This document shows positions 44,003 through 56,088 of a stretch of 64,000 nucleotides of DNA, in pieces. A model generated the notes under the pieces. The model saw nothing but the letters and a program-made list of their open reading frames with translations, was not told the DNA's origin and did no database searches. The first letter of the stretch is position 1. Every line of letters starts with the position of its first letter. The position numbers and the translations under genes were made by a program. The stretch is from Bactrocera neohumeralis (lineage: Eukaryota > Arthropoda > Insecta > Diptera > Tephritidae). The stretch is taken from NCBI RefSeq assembly GCF_024586455.1, contig NC_065921.1:65783528-65847527 (forward strand), read 5' to 3'.

Positions 44003-45232
44003 TTGGAGTTAACTGAAATCAGTCAAAACAATTTAGCAATCGTAAGAAATTATTTAAAAAAGAAAAAGAAAATTGAATACGCAACGTTGCTTTATTCAAA
44101 GAAAAGAAAAATTGTTAGAAAAGTGCCTAAATGCAAAAGCTTCTTTGAGACCATAAAAAAGATGCCTTCTGATGTGTTTTATTCTCATTTCCGTATGGAA
44201 ACTGCAACATTTGAGATAAAGTAAATTATTAAAAATATGATAAATATTTTGCATACTTAATCATTTTTTATAGGAATTGTGCGATGTACTGAAGACTGCA
44301 TGGAGTACTCGTGAGCGACGTGGTCCAATTATCCGCTATATTCAACAATATGGAAACTTGCTAATCAATGTAGTTTCCGCGATGTCGGTGACAGATTCAA
44401 CTTCGGCCGTGGAACCACCTATAGAGTTTTCATTAAAACAACAAGGCTCTTGGCTAATTTCAAAAGACAGCTCATCAAGATCCCGTCTACGGAAATTTCA
44501 CAAAGGAAAGCAATGTAGCTATTCGAGGCAAGCAGAGCGCATCCCTTTCCTTTTGTTTTGGGTTGTGTCGACGGGACCCATATTCGTATTCCACAACATT
44601 CAACAGGCGGTATAAGTTATTATAACAGAAAGGGCACAAGCTCAATTGTTCTACAGGTATCATAAATCAAATATCCACATTAAAAGCAAAACTAATATAA
44701 TGATTAATTCATTATATAGACTGTTGCTGATAGAGAACTGCGATTCACCGACGCTTTTGTGGGATACCCCGGCCGATGCCACGATGCTTTAGTATGGCAG
44801 AACAGTCCACTTAAAAGGGCAATTGTCAACAATCATATTTCCTTTCCACCGGAATGTCACCTTTTGGGTGATGGGGCTTACCCTTTGGAAACATATTTGA
44901 TGGTTCCATATAAGGACAATGGATTTTTAACACCTGCACAAATTATATTCAACAATGTTTTAGCTTCCACAAGAGTGTGTGTGGAACAAGCTTTCGGTAT
45001 TTTGAAAACCAAGTTCCGTATTTTAAACTATGTTGATGTACAAAACCCCAAAGTGGCTAAACAAATAATAATGTCATGTTTGGTACTCCATAACTTTATA
45101 ATTAACAATGAAAAGCCTTCTGAAATAGTGTACGATGAAAGCGAACATTTTCATATGTCCCTTAATGCTCAACAATATTTGGTTGCAGCAAGTGATAAAA
45201 GAAATTGGTTAACTACATTATTTTCAGCTTGA
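44003..45232 (+). pseudogene. Second Harbinger DDE transposase
   Basis: Exon 1 (44003-44220) has MPSDVFYSHFRME, then a GT-AG intron (44221-44273). The middle (44274-44656) is broken by frame changes but contains GCVDGTHIRIPQHS with the first catalytic Asp. Intron 44657-44719 joins SIVLQ to TVADREL in frame. The last exon to 45232 holds GYPGRCHDALVW (second Asp), DGAYPLETYLMVP and RVCVEQAFGILKTKFR (Glu). The splice phases fit. A stop near 44516 and frame changes near 44400 kill it. Confidence 0.83.
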
Positions 45233-45276
45233 AGAGCGCAATAAAAACATTTTTATTGTAGAAAACTTGTCTTTTA

Positions 45277-46042
45277 TTAGGTATTAAAAAATAAAACATT
45301 GTATGAAATAACATATTTATTATTACGTTTTACACATACTACTTTTAATGACCAATTTATCAGCGTTTTACTTACGTTGTTGGACAAAACCTCACGCAGC
45401 TTCTTCATCTCTTCAACCTTTTCCCGTTCCACTTTTAGCTTTCCTTTTTCACAGTCCAAAAATTCCTTCAAAAGCTTTTTATCTTCTTGGCTTTCAGCGC
45501 GCAAGAAGTCCAAAACATCGCATCGAGCCCGTTTCCGTGGGGGTTCTTTATCTGTGTCACTATTAGCGTCATCTGCGATGTGGTCATTTATACCAGATAA
45601 TATGTCACTTAAAGATGAATCCAAAAGTTCCTCTGGTACAACGATGTCGGTCCTGGTTCCATAAATTTCGTCCATTTGATCAAAAAACTCCCATGTTGTA
45701 GCAGCCTCTCCAGACGTTTTATTCCGCCTCTTAATTCTTTTATACGTTACCATGAAATTCATAAACTTTCTGGTTATGTCATCCCGTGAAAAAGGAAACT
45801 CTGCATCTACTCCCTTAATTTCACGGAGGACCTTTTCCCAAAGGACGGACTTCTTCTTCCTTTTGGCGCAAAAATCAACTTCATTGGACAGCCTTTTATT
45901 TAAAAGCAACAGCTTCCTTTCATGCGTCCACTTTTTATCACTGAAAAGGAGGAAAAAGATATTTAAATAAGAATATCATCTAATTTAATCACAAATTTCA
46001 ATATTTAAAGATTTTTATTGCTTACCTTTCTTCTTCAGCCAT
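45277..46042 (-). CDS. Harbinger-partner Myb/SANT-like protein
   Basis: Start Met at 46042 (MAEEE), a GT-AG intron (45941-46025), then the trihelix/Myb_DNA-bind-like domain with KWTHERKLLLL, VLWEKVLREI and TYKRIKRRNKTSG. An acidic linker, the basic PPRKRARCD and a C-terminal coiled coil follow. The open frame runs to 45277. It is convergent with the transposase at 44003-45232, the usual Harbinger pair. It is fully open, unlike its partner. Confidence 0.75.
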
Positions 46043-46412
46043 TATGTTTTGTTTGAGCATAATCAAAATTTCTGATGCGTCATATGCTTGATTTATGCGT
46101 ATAGATAACGCATAAAATGTTAATCGGAACTCGATACATTGCATATTATAAGCAGGTTGCATTCAGGAACTCGATACTTTGTACAAATACAAAGCAACAT
46201 GCAACTTGGAACTCGCCCTAAATCTCTTTACACTACAACTGCCTGTAACGCTTGCATTTCTGCGTTTGCCTTGTTTTATTTTATTTAATTATTATTTTTT
46301 GCGTAAAGGATTTTATAAAAGAAATTCCTTTTTCTAAAAGATATACATATATCCTTTTTCTTTTTTGAGCCACACGGATAAGGATTTTTTACCGAATCCT
46401 TCTGTGATGTGT

Positions 46413-46430
46413 GTTCACGTTGGGCGCCAA
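46413..46430 (-). promoter_or_regulatory. E6 primer-binding site
   Basis: The minus strand reads TGGCGCCCAACGTGAACA; its first 14 bases match the tRNA-Lys site of E3. Confidence 0.75.
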
Positions 46431-46594
46431 TTAATAACACTTCTGCTGTTTTTAGTTAAAAATATATTTCAGTTCCTATTTTTACATAGGAACGATCTTT
46501 ATTGAATAAAATCAAATATACAAAAGACGAGGCATACACTATTGTGCTGCTATTTATACTATCGTAAAACTACATAAGTTTAGGACGCTGGCTG
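46430..46594 (-). repeat. E6 errantivirus LTR
   Basis: Lies between a primer site (left) and an env tail (right), the same shared-LTR arrangement as at 8960-9262. It contains the inverted pair CAGTTCCTATTTTTACATAG/GAACG near 46475. Confidence 0.65.
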
Positions 46595-46800
46595 CTACAT
46601 GTACATATCAGGTTTTGTGGTTGCCATGGTGCCTTCTTCTTCCCTAAGAGTTGGTATTTCGGATACAGCTTGAAGTACTAGCTTTTGGAGCGCTTTGTGC
46701 TTCTGCATTGGTGTTAACAACTTTTGTTGTTTTGCCATGTTTAAAATTTGAAAATGCTGAATCCACAGACTTTCGATTTTAAGTTTCGGTATCAAACTTA
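46595..46800 (-). pseudogene. env: E6 env C-terminal tail
   Basis: The last 66 codons carry the EIPTLREEEG motif found in the tails of related env genes (E7 has EIPTLEG). No transmembrane segment is left. It ends next to the LTR. Confidence 0.6.
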
Positions 46801-47743
46801 TAAACTAATTTAGTTCAAAAATTTTTTTTACACATATACAGATATATAGATAGAAAGCACAGTTGAAATATTACACACAAATCGTACACGTCTGAACCTA
46901 AACCATAACTTTTATATTAAATACTAGCTGACCCGACAAACGTAGTTTTACCAGATAAATTATTTCTAGGAAATTTCTAGTGTAGAAAAAAAATATCTAG
47001 CTTACTGTAAGTAGAGATGCAAACATCGTGAAATGAAACATCGATAGTTCGATGTATCGATGTTTCTTCAAACAACATCGAAATCAAAAACATCGGCCAT
47101 TGAAACATTGATGTATCGAGACATCGACGGATTTTTGAACTTTTTCTACATTAGTTATTTAGAAGAAGAGTTTGGTATTGTAAAAAGCTCTATGTGCAGT
47201 ATTACCATCGTTAGTGCTTCCAAATCCACTGGATTTTGGTTTATCTACAAAAATCTCCTGCAAAAGTGTTATAAATAGTTTGCATATCATTGTCTTCCTA
47301 AAATAATTCAATAAGCATTAAATCATTTAATGCTGCCAATTCTAATAACTTAAAAGCCGAAATGCTCCAAATTTTCTGTAATATTAAAAGTTTTAGTTAT
47401 ACAAACAACATAGAAATCACCAACCTTACTTTATTGGTCGTATTTGCTGTGCTATTTTCTATATATAAAATAAAAGAATTTTATTATAAAATATAAAATT
47501 ATCGAAGAAAGAACTTACCTCTCTAAAATCAAAAATTTCCCACGAAAGTGCGATTTTCGCTTTTTTTCTTGAAAAATAGTATATTCGCCTTTCATATTTT
47601 AGCACGTTGTGTTATTACAATATGTTTACAATGTCCATAATTTTTTTCTCTAACTTAAAGTTTCTAACATTTTATAGGGACTATGTTCCTTTCCTTACTA
47701 TACAGTAAAGGATTTTATTTACTAAGTTCTTTTATTTGAGCAG
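46801..47743. other. Spacer with self-complementary ATCGATG repeats
   Basis: At 47036-47125 the words CATCGATG/ATCGATGT recur at least seven times in both orientations, forming possible hairpins. No gene is supported. Confidence 0.5.
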
Positions 47744-47900
47744 TCCTACGTTGGCTGCCAATTGTTTTCCTTGATTCACAAAAACACAAAAAATATATTT
47801 TTAGTTCATCAGGATGTTCAACGTTTCCATATCTATATAAACAAAGATTGAATCGTTACATCCATACAGGGATCGGCAAACATACGAAAGAAAATTACGT
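47744..47900 (-). repeat. Relic of another errantivirus LTR with primer site
   Basis: The minus strand TTGGCAGCCAACGTAGGACT at 47745-47764 resembles the tRNA-Lys site with changes. It is followed by AAATATATTTTTAGTTC, as in E5 and E6 LTRs. The remainder is not recognisable. Confidence 0.5.
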
Positions 47901-48900
47901 GATACGTCAATCGTATACGGTGATTGACATTATGACATACGATAGCAAACGGACTGTAATTTCCGTAAGATATTGTCTAATTGACGATTGATTCGGTTGG
48001 CTTATTTCGGTGCATAATATTTGTTGAATTGTAATAACTGGACGATTATGTTGAATTATATGTAGATCCAAAAATTGGTTGTGTATTTTCAGTCGGAGAT
48101 AAAATGAGGGGTCATTCACAATACTGAACAATTTGAAGAAGAGTTTGATTGGAAAGAGTTTTCATACACATAAGTCGTCGATGTCCGCGATAAATACGAA
48201 GTATGTGTTCTTCCTAAAATCTTGTTTGTATCTTCAACAGATTTTTCAGTAATTCTCCCTAAAAATCCGTGGAAAAGAACGTCTGCAAATATTGTTCTTG
48301 CAAAAATTTTTACATTTTGGACAGTTCCTCATATTGAGTTGCCCACCCTGTTGCCAAAATAGATGGAGCATCGTTAGTTTGTTAATTCTTCGCACGCTAT
48401 TTTCAATAAATTGACTGTTTGGAGGACACTAAGCGTTGCCCGTTTAGATGTTTTCAAAGGAAAAACAACAAATTTAATTTATGGTTTGTGAACATTTATT
48501 TATTTCTGTTTAATATCGTATTTGGTTGCCAAACACGTTTGTGATTACCATGACATTCAATTACGACTGTCTGAAATTAACAGCTGTAGAAGTTAATTAA
48601 CCTACAGCTTTTCTTCTACCTCAAGTACGGTGGCTACGGTATAAAGATCAGCTGTGATAGTGGTACATATTCTAATTCTATGCATTTATACTAATGTAGG
48701 TATGGGAACGTTCAAGTATTTCGTAACGCAATTTTTGAAGATTTTTGACCCCCCCTCCCCCCTCGTAATGGACTGCAACGTTTTTCTGTACCCCTCCTCC
48801 CCCTCTTTAAACGATACGTAACAATCAATTTTTATAATTTGCCCTAAAGTCGCAAAAAGTTATAGTTTTTATCTTTGGTTTTAATTTAATTGCCTTTGTG
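47901..48900. other. Spacer with a C-rich repeat
   Basis: At 48716-48832 two TCGTAACGCAAT/ACGATACGTAACAATC arms flank CCCCCCCTCCCCCC-type tracts. This resembles a widespread dipteran repeat in my memory, but I cannot name it. Confidence 0.4.
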
Positions 48901-48926
48901 GTCTATTAAAAACAATTCGATTAAAA

Positions 48927-49600
48927 TTACTGCTCCTCTGTCCACGGGTTTGATAGCCACTCAGATTCTTTCATCACTGGCATCTGGAGTGCAGACAAGG
49001 ACGGTTCTGGAATTGTTAAGCCAATTGCATCAACTTCGTCTTCATTGAGCCAGTCAGCATCCTCAGACGATGTTTCATAACTACGCACAATGCAGAGAAG
49101 CTCATTTGCCCTTCTGGCAGCAAGGCGCTGCGACCGTACTCTAGTTTCACAATTGTCTTGGACAGTCTTGCCATGCACGTAACGACAGTGCATTTGGACA
49201 CTCTTGTGAGATTTGAAATAGATCCCACAGGTTGGACATCCTTTTTTCTTTAGGTCGGATTGTACAGATGGACAAAAGAAGTCGTAAGGCATCTGCTTAA
49301 ACTCTTTTAGAGGAGGTGACAGATCAAGGGACGACCTCACAAGAAGTGGTGAAAACTTTAATGTTCGTTTGTCTAGCAAACTGGGTACTACGAGCTTGCT
49401 TGGGGTTTGAAGGTGGTTTCAATGCACTTCTCGGTGGCGAACAGCAGGATTCATCCGCGCATTTTATAACCTGTAAGAAATATTGCGATTCACGGACGTG
49501 AATGCTATACCACGTCAGATGTGGTTCTGCTGGATCCTGCATGCTATCTTCGGGCTGTCTATACTCCGCCGAAACGTCGTAATTATTAATTTTCATTTCT
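48927..49600 (-). pseudogene. C2H2-finger repetitive ORF
   Basis: The upper frame has SIHVRESQYFLQVIKCADES followed by CCSPPRSALKP. After a frame change near 49380 the lower frame (49379-48927) has MPYDFFCPSVQSDLKKKG, then CPTCG and the finger ...SVQMHCRYVHG, and an acidic tail. I recognise the two blocks from a repetitive insect protein family of unknown function. It directly follows a BEL-type zinc knuckle on the same strand. Confidence 0.5.
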
Positions 49601-50007
49601 ATCCACACTTCTGCAGTGGCCTGGCCTCCGTTCCAGAGTCTGAAGCATGGATTGAGAGAGCATCGTCGGAGCTTGAGGTCAGTTGCTCGCTCCATGGACG
49701 GTTTTGAGGCACTGCTGGGCGGCGACGGAAATTTTCCCCGATGTGCAGCATTGTGTGGTGCTTCTCGTTGCAGCACCGGCACCGTGCGTCGCTGGAGCAA
49801 TTCGCTGCACTGTGGTTGACCGCAAGACAGTTTACGCAGTATTTGCCTATGAGTGCCTCCCGTAAGGGCTCTTCCGGTGTCTTGGCTCGGAAGGTCGAGC
49901 AGAGCCGCAATGGGTGCTTTTCCTTGCACAGCGTACAAGAAAGTGGGTACCGGTTTGGGTGTAGCGCCGCAGTCTTCTTCAAGGCACTGATGACTGTAGC
50001 GAGTCAT
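49600..50007 (-). pseudogene. gag: BEL/Pao gag zinc-knuckle fragment
   Basis: The frame 49982-49599 reads CTLCKEKHPLRLCSTFRAKT, then YCVNCLAVNHSAANC and CRCCNEKHHTMLH, the triple knuckle of fly BEL/Pao Gag. It is followed by an acidic linker and is cut at the C2H2-finger ORF. It is a different copy from 50405-52090. Confidence 0.7.
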
Positions 50008-50404
50008 CTTCCTTAAAATACCATGTTGAAGATTTTTTGTTGTTTGTTTTTGCCTATCATCTAAGACTGATTGGGTGGCGAGAAAACGTGCATAAATTAT
50101 TCGATCGTGTGAACGCTATATTAAATTGCATAGTGTGGAGGTGGCCTTATGTGGTGTGAAATGCATTACACTAGCATTTTGTTGTAAATAATAATAATTA
50201 AATAAAAATATTTTGCCTTTAGCATCAAATTTATGTAGAATTATCTTTTAGATGAGTAAATCAGTCCTATCTATTGAGTATCCTTTACTCACCCAAAGGA
50301 ATTTGTCGGATAATTTGTTATCGTTATTGTTTTATTTGTCGTGTGTTTTCGACAAAGTGGCCTGCCCCCAAAGGAAATGTTAAATACAATTTGCTTTAAT
50401 AATT
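50008..50404. other. Spacer between two BEL pieces
   Basis: Nothing coding was recognised. It could include BEL LTR remnants. Confidence 0.35.
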
Positions 50405-52090
50405 ATTTACGAGTATGACGTCCACGGGTTCATTGACGAAGAACCTTTTGTCCGCCAACCTGAGATCTGGGAAAGCTTGCCGAGTTAGTGCGCTAATATG
50501 TCAAGTCGGCAAGTTTCCTGTCAATTCGGCAGAACCATCATGTTCGTTGTTATCGATATAAGTGGGTCAATTGGTGACCGCAATTCGACTCAACATGATT
50601 CCTTTACCTGCGCAGATACGGTGTTGTTGATGCCTGACACCTGGGCATTTATCTTCCTAGCTGGCAAGTTGATTCTGCGCTTCAGCCTTTCTGTGATGAA
50701 AGAGCACTCTGATCCGGAGTCGATGAGTCCTCTTGCAGCATAAGTAACGCCGCTGTAATTTATGTTTATTTGTGCCGTTCCTAATAAGACACCTTTGTCG
50801 CTGTTAGCGAAGCACGACTGTACCTGAGTCGTTGGCTTGCCTTTCGATCTGTTAAAGTTGCGTCTCTGTTGCGCTTGCCTGGACGTAGACGGAACCTCGT
50901 CCGATGGCGTTGATGATACTCTTTGGCTGATAGGCTGCACTGTCCTCACATGTAAAAGTGTGTGATGCCTCGCATGGCACGTGCTACAGTTGAATGCACT
51001 GGTGCATTGCGACACCAAATGTCCAAAGCCGAGGCAATTAATGCAGCGATTGTTGCGCTTAGCGAACTTGATCCTGTCCGCCGGGGCCATGTTAAGAAAC
51101 ATGGGGCTTAACTTGTTATCTACGCTTTTGCACATCAGACATGTTGATTTCTCAACGCTTGCTTGGAAGGCGCCGAGTCTGTTCTGATGGCTATTAAACA
51201 AACTTTGCAGAACAGGATGATTTCTTGGCACGTTCTATTGCCTCTAAATCACGGTATCTATCCGTGAGGAAGTTATCCAATTCCTCGCACTTTGACGTTT
51301 TCGTTTTGTTCTTGACAGACTGTTCCCAAAGGGCCAATGTTGCTTGTGGCAGTCTCTTTGAACAAATGCGGATTATAATTGGGTCCCAGTTCCCAATGTC
51401 AATTTTACTGGCTGTCAGGCAGGAGATGCAGCTGTTGATCTCCCGTTGTAGCCATTTTATCGAGCTTAAACAGTCTTTATCGATTGACGGTAAGTCGAGC
51501 AGTATGTCGACTTGGGTTTCGACTAGTATTCGCTCATTTTCATACATGTCCGTCAAATTTTTCCATGCCGTTGCAAAACCTTCATTTATAAGAGGGCATT
51601 TTGACACAATAACCTTAGCCTCCCCTTGAGTCTTTCTGTTGAGATGGTATAATTTCTCAACCGATGAAAGACGCTTGTTTTTGATGTATACGGCCGTGAA
51701 CATATCTCGGAATGTTGGCCATGAAAGGTAGTCCCCTTTAAACACATCTGTATCGCAAGGCGGAGGGGTGTGGTTATTATCTACCTCAGCAGATTTTTCT
51801 GTGTCTTTGGGGGTTGAGAGGATCTCGGACATATCCTTCATTGCCCCCAAGCAACGTATGCAGCATTGACCGCCTAGTTTGAACTTCTTTTTTATGAGGG
51901 CATAATATTTTGAAGACATATCCCCTTTACTATTGAGGTCATCATGGGCAGCTTTCCTTTGCACCAAATTTATCTCAACTCGTCTTATTGCGTCACAAGA
52001 GCGTTTTTCGAGATGTCCTTTGATGCGGCACTGAAATCAGACTCGTATTCTATAACGTAGTCTACTAAGCGCATGAAAGCTTCCAATTTT
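50405..52090 (-). pseudogene. gag: BEL/Pao gag and protease
   Basis: On the minus strand gag starts near 52080 (RLVDYVIEYESDFSAA), with frame changes at about 51970-52030. The DUF1759 block (51967-51194) contains VFKGDYLSWPTFRDMF and VEKLYHLNRKTQGEA. The knuckle region (51231 down) has CLMCKS, CINCLGFGHLVSQC and CSTCHARHHTLLH. The protease (DUF1758) has RGLIDSGSECSFI near 50700 and runs broken to 50405 (SPIDPLI...NMMVLPN). Reverse transcriptase is missing. A frameshift at about 51200-51230 separates DUF1759 from the knuckles. Confidence 0.83.
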
Positions 52091-52540
52091 TGTTGATAGT
52101 AACCAAGAAGAATTGAAAATAAGGACTTTCTAAAAGAAAAGAGAAATACTCAAGACTGAGCCGACTATGGCCTAAAGAGTACGGGAATCGCTTTGAAAAT
52201 AATTCCCCATGATTGAAAATTTTAATTGCAGCACACCACTGCCAACCAAACGAGAAAATATAATTATGACTCAACGCTTATGCGTTTGTACGTATATTTT
52301 AAAATAATAATAATAATTAAAAAAAAAAAATTTGACAATTGTAGCCGATATCGCAATCTGGCTTATTAATATTACTTTATTTATTATATGTTGTTAAGTG
52401 TTTGCTAAAAATATATTCAATGAATGTAGGAATCCAATTTCCGGAATTAAAGTACACTTTTAGATTTCCAATTGTTTGCTTTATTCATAACAAAATTCAT
52501 AGAAACATATCACTTAGTTAAGCCAAAAGTCATCAAATTA
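52091..52540. other. Spacer upstream of BEL gag
   Basis: Should contain the BEL leader, but no LTR end or primer site could be fixed. Confidence 0.35.
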
Positions 52541-52900
52541 GCACCGAGATTGGCTATGCTCGCCGTTACAATCAAATAGAAAGAAAATGTATGTATATTT
52601 AAAAGTCACCAAATTCACAATGCGTTCGTTACGCTGGATGTTGCAATTAGTAAAAAGAAATATCACTTAAACTCTACGAAATGTCACTTAAATCGGCACG
52701 GAGCGTTTTGCTACGCCCGGCGTTACATTCAGGAATAGAAAATACAAAATACACTTAAATTGGAACACTGAGTAATGTTGCGCTTAGCGTTACAAATGTG
52801 TCACTTGGCTCAGTAAAGATGAGTACTACTCCGCTCTGCGTTATAATCAGGAATGAATATATAAAATGAAAATGATGGACGCTAAGCTTTACCGCCCACA
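52541..52900. repeat. Degenerate repeats of a GC(T)TACGC...GCGTTACAATCA unit
   Basis: Five imperfect copies of a unit containing GCT(A/T)CGC..GCGTTAC(A)AT, each followed by an A-rich GAA(A)TATAAAA-like stretch, recur at intervals of about 65-85 bases (near 52555, 52625, 52705, 52780 and 52835). Confidence 0.5.
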
Positions 52901-54115
52901 ACGAGATCGTAATTCACAGTTGGCATCCACTATTTGACATTCGGACAAGTGGTTGCCACTTATCTGTCAATTTGGATAAACTATGGAATACGGTCTCAAT
53001 TCTAATCCCACATGTATATACATATAACGTACACAGGCAACACTAAATCAGCAACATTTATAGCTACACTTTATATGGCTCGCCACCCAAGATATTGCTA
53101 CGCCAACGAAAAGCAGTGTCAAAAAAAAAGTGTCTCAAAGTGAAAAAGTGAAGTGTCTTAGTGAAAAATTAAATAAACTTAAATTTCCAAAAAAAAAAAA
53201 CAGAAATTTTGTGAAAAATTTTAGAAAAATAAAAAAATCAGTGCCGTAAGTGATTTGTTGTGAACTCAAAATCGAACTAGAAGTTGCACTATTACAATTA
53301 ACTGCTGTGCACAAAACTTTAATTTAATATCACCGAAAAAAAGTTAAGAAAAAAAAAAATATACATATATACTCGTATGAAAATGTGTTATCGCTAAGAA
53401 GTCGTGGCAGTAAATATGTTCCGTCGTGCACTGTTACGTTTACCGGATTTTCAGCACTTACGGATTTTTTTTGTTTTTGCAATATTTTTACAAAAACACT
53501 TTTATCCACTTTGTTTCTTTTTTTTATATAAAAAGACTTATACCGCGTGTCACCAATATTAAAATGTGCTATTAAAAAATAACCACGTACCTTTGATTTG
53601 AATAAATTGGTGTGCAGCGCCAAAAATTTATGTGTTGAAAATAAGAATTCCGGTGTGCGGTGTTTGCTTGTTAGTTGGTGTGCAGCGCCAAAAATTTATG
53701 TGTTGAAAATAAAGATTCCGGTGTATCCGGCTCGAAGGACCAATGATTATCCTCGAACACTCGACGAGTCACTCAGGGAGGACGTTGCGTCGATCGTTAA
53801 GAATAGGAAAAAAAAAGAAAAATATATTATTCAAAGAAAAACACCAAGTTTTGTGTTTAATAAAAACGTTTGGTTCTTTATTATGATAAATAAATGGATA
53901 TATATTACCTTGTTTATAATAATGGTGATGATGGCCGGTGGATGTCTCGATTATCTCTCTTCTTCTTTAAAAGTGAAAAAAGTGACTAGCGGAATCGCTT
54001 GCTAAGCTATTGAGTAAAGTGTAGCGGGAGATTTTAACGAAACTATTGCCAGTTGAGTGAAAGTTATTAGCGGTTTATGTCAACAACTAACTGGCAATAG
54101 TTTGTTATATACTCA
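52901..54115. other. Spacer with a 67-base tandem duplication
   Basis: A segment GGTGTGCAGCGCCAAAAATT and the following ~26 bases occurs twice, at 53610 and 53677. The plus-strand frame across it (53598-54005) ends with a hydrophobic helix and a short tail but matches no family I know. The GTGAAAAAGTGAAGTG style upstream resembles a retroelement leader. Confidence 0.4.
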
Positions 54116-54784
54116 CTAGGGTTGGTAATAAGAAATTAGGCACTGGCCTAAACAATCTGTGCTGAAGTTGTTGTCTTCTTGTTTGTGATTGACCATTTTT
54201 AGTTTGTTTTTGCCTATTTGTTCCTTAGCTTTAGCTTTTGGGAATATTTTGATTTTCGTTTCTGTCAGTTGTGTAGATTCGTACTGTTTATTTGTTGTTG
54301 AAGGGCGAACTACAGACGTATTAGTGTTGTCGTTTCCTTGGCTGGTGCATTGCTTTGTATGTGTGAGATTCGTGCTGATCTTGCTGCGAGCCATGGTTGG
54401 AGCGTACGTGGGTTGCGTCGAAGAGCGTTGAGTAGGTAGAGAGGAGTTGGAGTTGGTGTTGTTTTGGGACTGTTTGTTTTGAGAACTGTTGGTTGTCGTG
54501 AGAGTTGCTGCTAAGACCTCGTCGCTTGAGCTGTACACTGTTGGTGTTCGTAGAGTACTGGCAAATGTACTAGATTGATGATGTTGTTGTTTGTATATAG
54601 TGTTAGCAGTTTTGAAGTATTTTAATAGCCTGAATTTCCTTTTGTTTAATGAATATAGGGCAAGTTATCGGGCTTTTTGTTAGAGCTCTAAAAAAAAGTG
54701 ATTTTATTTTAATTTGGTCCGTATGACCTTCTTTATTAAACTTTAAATTGCAACTAATTTACATATTCTTTCTTAAGCTAAAAG
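54116..54784 (-). pseudogene. I-clade ORF1 C-terminal part (left of E7)
   Basis: The minus strand continues ORF1 with a basic SLNKRKFRLLKYF stretch, then a Ser/Thr/Asn/Gln-rich tail down to about 54116. The middle portion is present twice because of the 376-base duplication (54409-54784 and 54785-55160). Confidence 0.65.
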
Positions 54785-55160
54785 TGGGTTGCGTCGAAGA
54801 GCGTTGAGTAGGTAGAGAGGAGTTGGAGTTGGTGTTGTTTTGGGACTGTTTGTTTTGAGAACTGTTGGTTGTCGTGAGAGTTGCTGCTAAGACCTCGTCG
54901 CTTGAGCTGTACACTGTTGGTGTTCGTAGAGTACTGGCAAATGTACTAGATTGATGATGTTGTTGTTTGTATATAGTGTTAGCAGTTTTGAAGTATTTTA
55001 ATAGCCTGAATTTCCTTTTGTTTAATGAATATAGGGCAAGTTATCGGGCTTTTTGTTAGAGCTCCGAAAAAAAGTGATTTTATTTTAATTGGGTCCGTAT
55101 GACCTTCTTTATTAAACTTTAAATTGCAACTGATTTACATATTCTTTCTTAAGCTAAAAG
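54409..55160. repeat. 376-base tandem duplication across an insertion junction
   Basis: 54409-54784 and 54785-55160 are nearly identical. The unit contains part of I-clade ORF1, the GGCA target site and the first ~120 bases of the E7 LTR. The duplication therefore happened after E7 inserted. Confidence 0.93.
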
Positions 55161-55369
55161 TAACCTAAATCTACCTGTCCCGTAACTTGCAGTTCTATGG
55201 AATTGCACCTTTGCGGCTCGTGGCGGATGTTCGCTTCCTGTTGTTGACGAAAATATTACTGTCAGCTATAACTTTATTTCTGAGTGCGAAATATTAGCTC
55301 AGCTATAATAAATTATATAAATTAAAATATTAGCGTCAGCTATAATTATGAATATGTTTCGTGTTAACT
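55039..55369 (-). repeat. E7 3' LTR
   Basis: 331 bp. Begins AGTTATCGGGC and ends GTGTTAACT (plus view). It has about 90 bases (around 55268-55357, rich in AGCTATAAT) that the 5' LTR lacks. Confidence 0.9.
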
Positions 55370-55378
55370 CCTCCGCCG

Positions 55379-56044
55379 TCAAAAACAAACGTCCCCGTTT
55401 GTTCGCTGCATTTGATCTGTCAGAGTTATTGACCCTTCTAGTGTTGGTATTTCAGGTGTTTTGACTTCATTATGATCGTTCAGATTAACATTTACATGGT
55501 AATTTGATAGCTCTGTTATACTTGCTTTGCATTTATTTTTTAGACTCAAAATGGTGATAATTACGATTATGCACATCATGCAGATGATTATGAGCGAAAA
55601 ATTGGTAATTAAAGCTGCAGTGTGGGCTATTTTTAATTTTTCCAGATGATGTGTGTTGTTCAGATGAAGCTCCTTCATCATCTCCAAACTTAAAATTTCT
55701 TCTTCTTGAAACGATGGTTTATTTGGTTGTAAAATTGCTGCTAACGGTTTGCTGGTAAACTTTTCGTTAAATGAGTATGTTTGGTTTTCTATCCACACTG
55801 TGGAATTAAGGTATTCTACTGCATATTATCCGGAAAGTTGTATACTTTGGCTGTCAATTTTTACTGTATCGTTATATTGGTTTAGTAACATAATGCCAGG
55901 TGATATATTTTCTACCGATGGTATGTGCTGATTATTTATTAAAATGCATTCTGCCGGTTTGTGTTGTATCGGAAAAGTCATAGTTGTATTCGTTGTTTTG
56001 GTAGTCATTGTTGTATTGATAATTTTGTTCGCTGTAAGGTTCAA
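55379..56044 (-). pseudogene. env: E7 env C-terminal half
   Basis: The frame 56044-55826 has ectodomain sequence with LLNQYNDTVKIDSQSIQLSG, equivalent to the LNQYTGFVKF segment in E2. After a frame change the frame 55798-55379 holds the stalk, one transmembrane helix and a tail with EIPTLEG. The signal peptide and fusion region are missing. Confidence 0.8.
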
Positions 56045-56088
56045 AGTTTGAGTTTACATGAAAATTCCTTTGAACTTTTGGTTGGAGA

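Noticed and set aside
53598..54005. Small membrane protein on plus
   Set aside because: The frame spans a recent 67-base duplication and matches nothing; not enough to call a gene.
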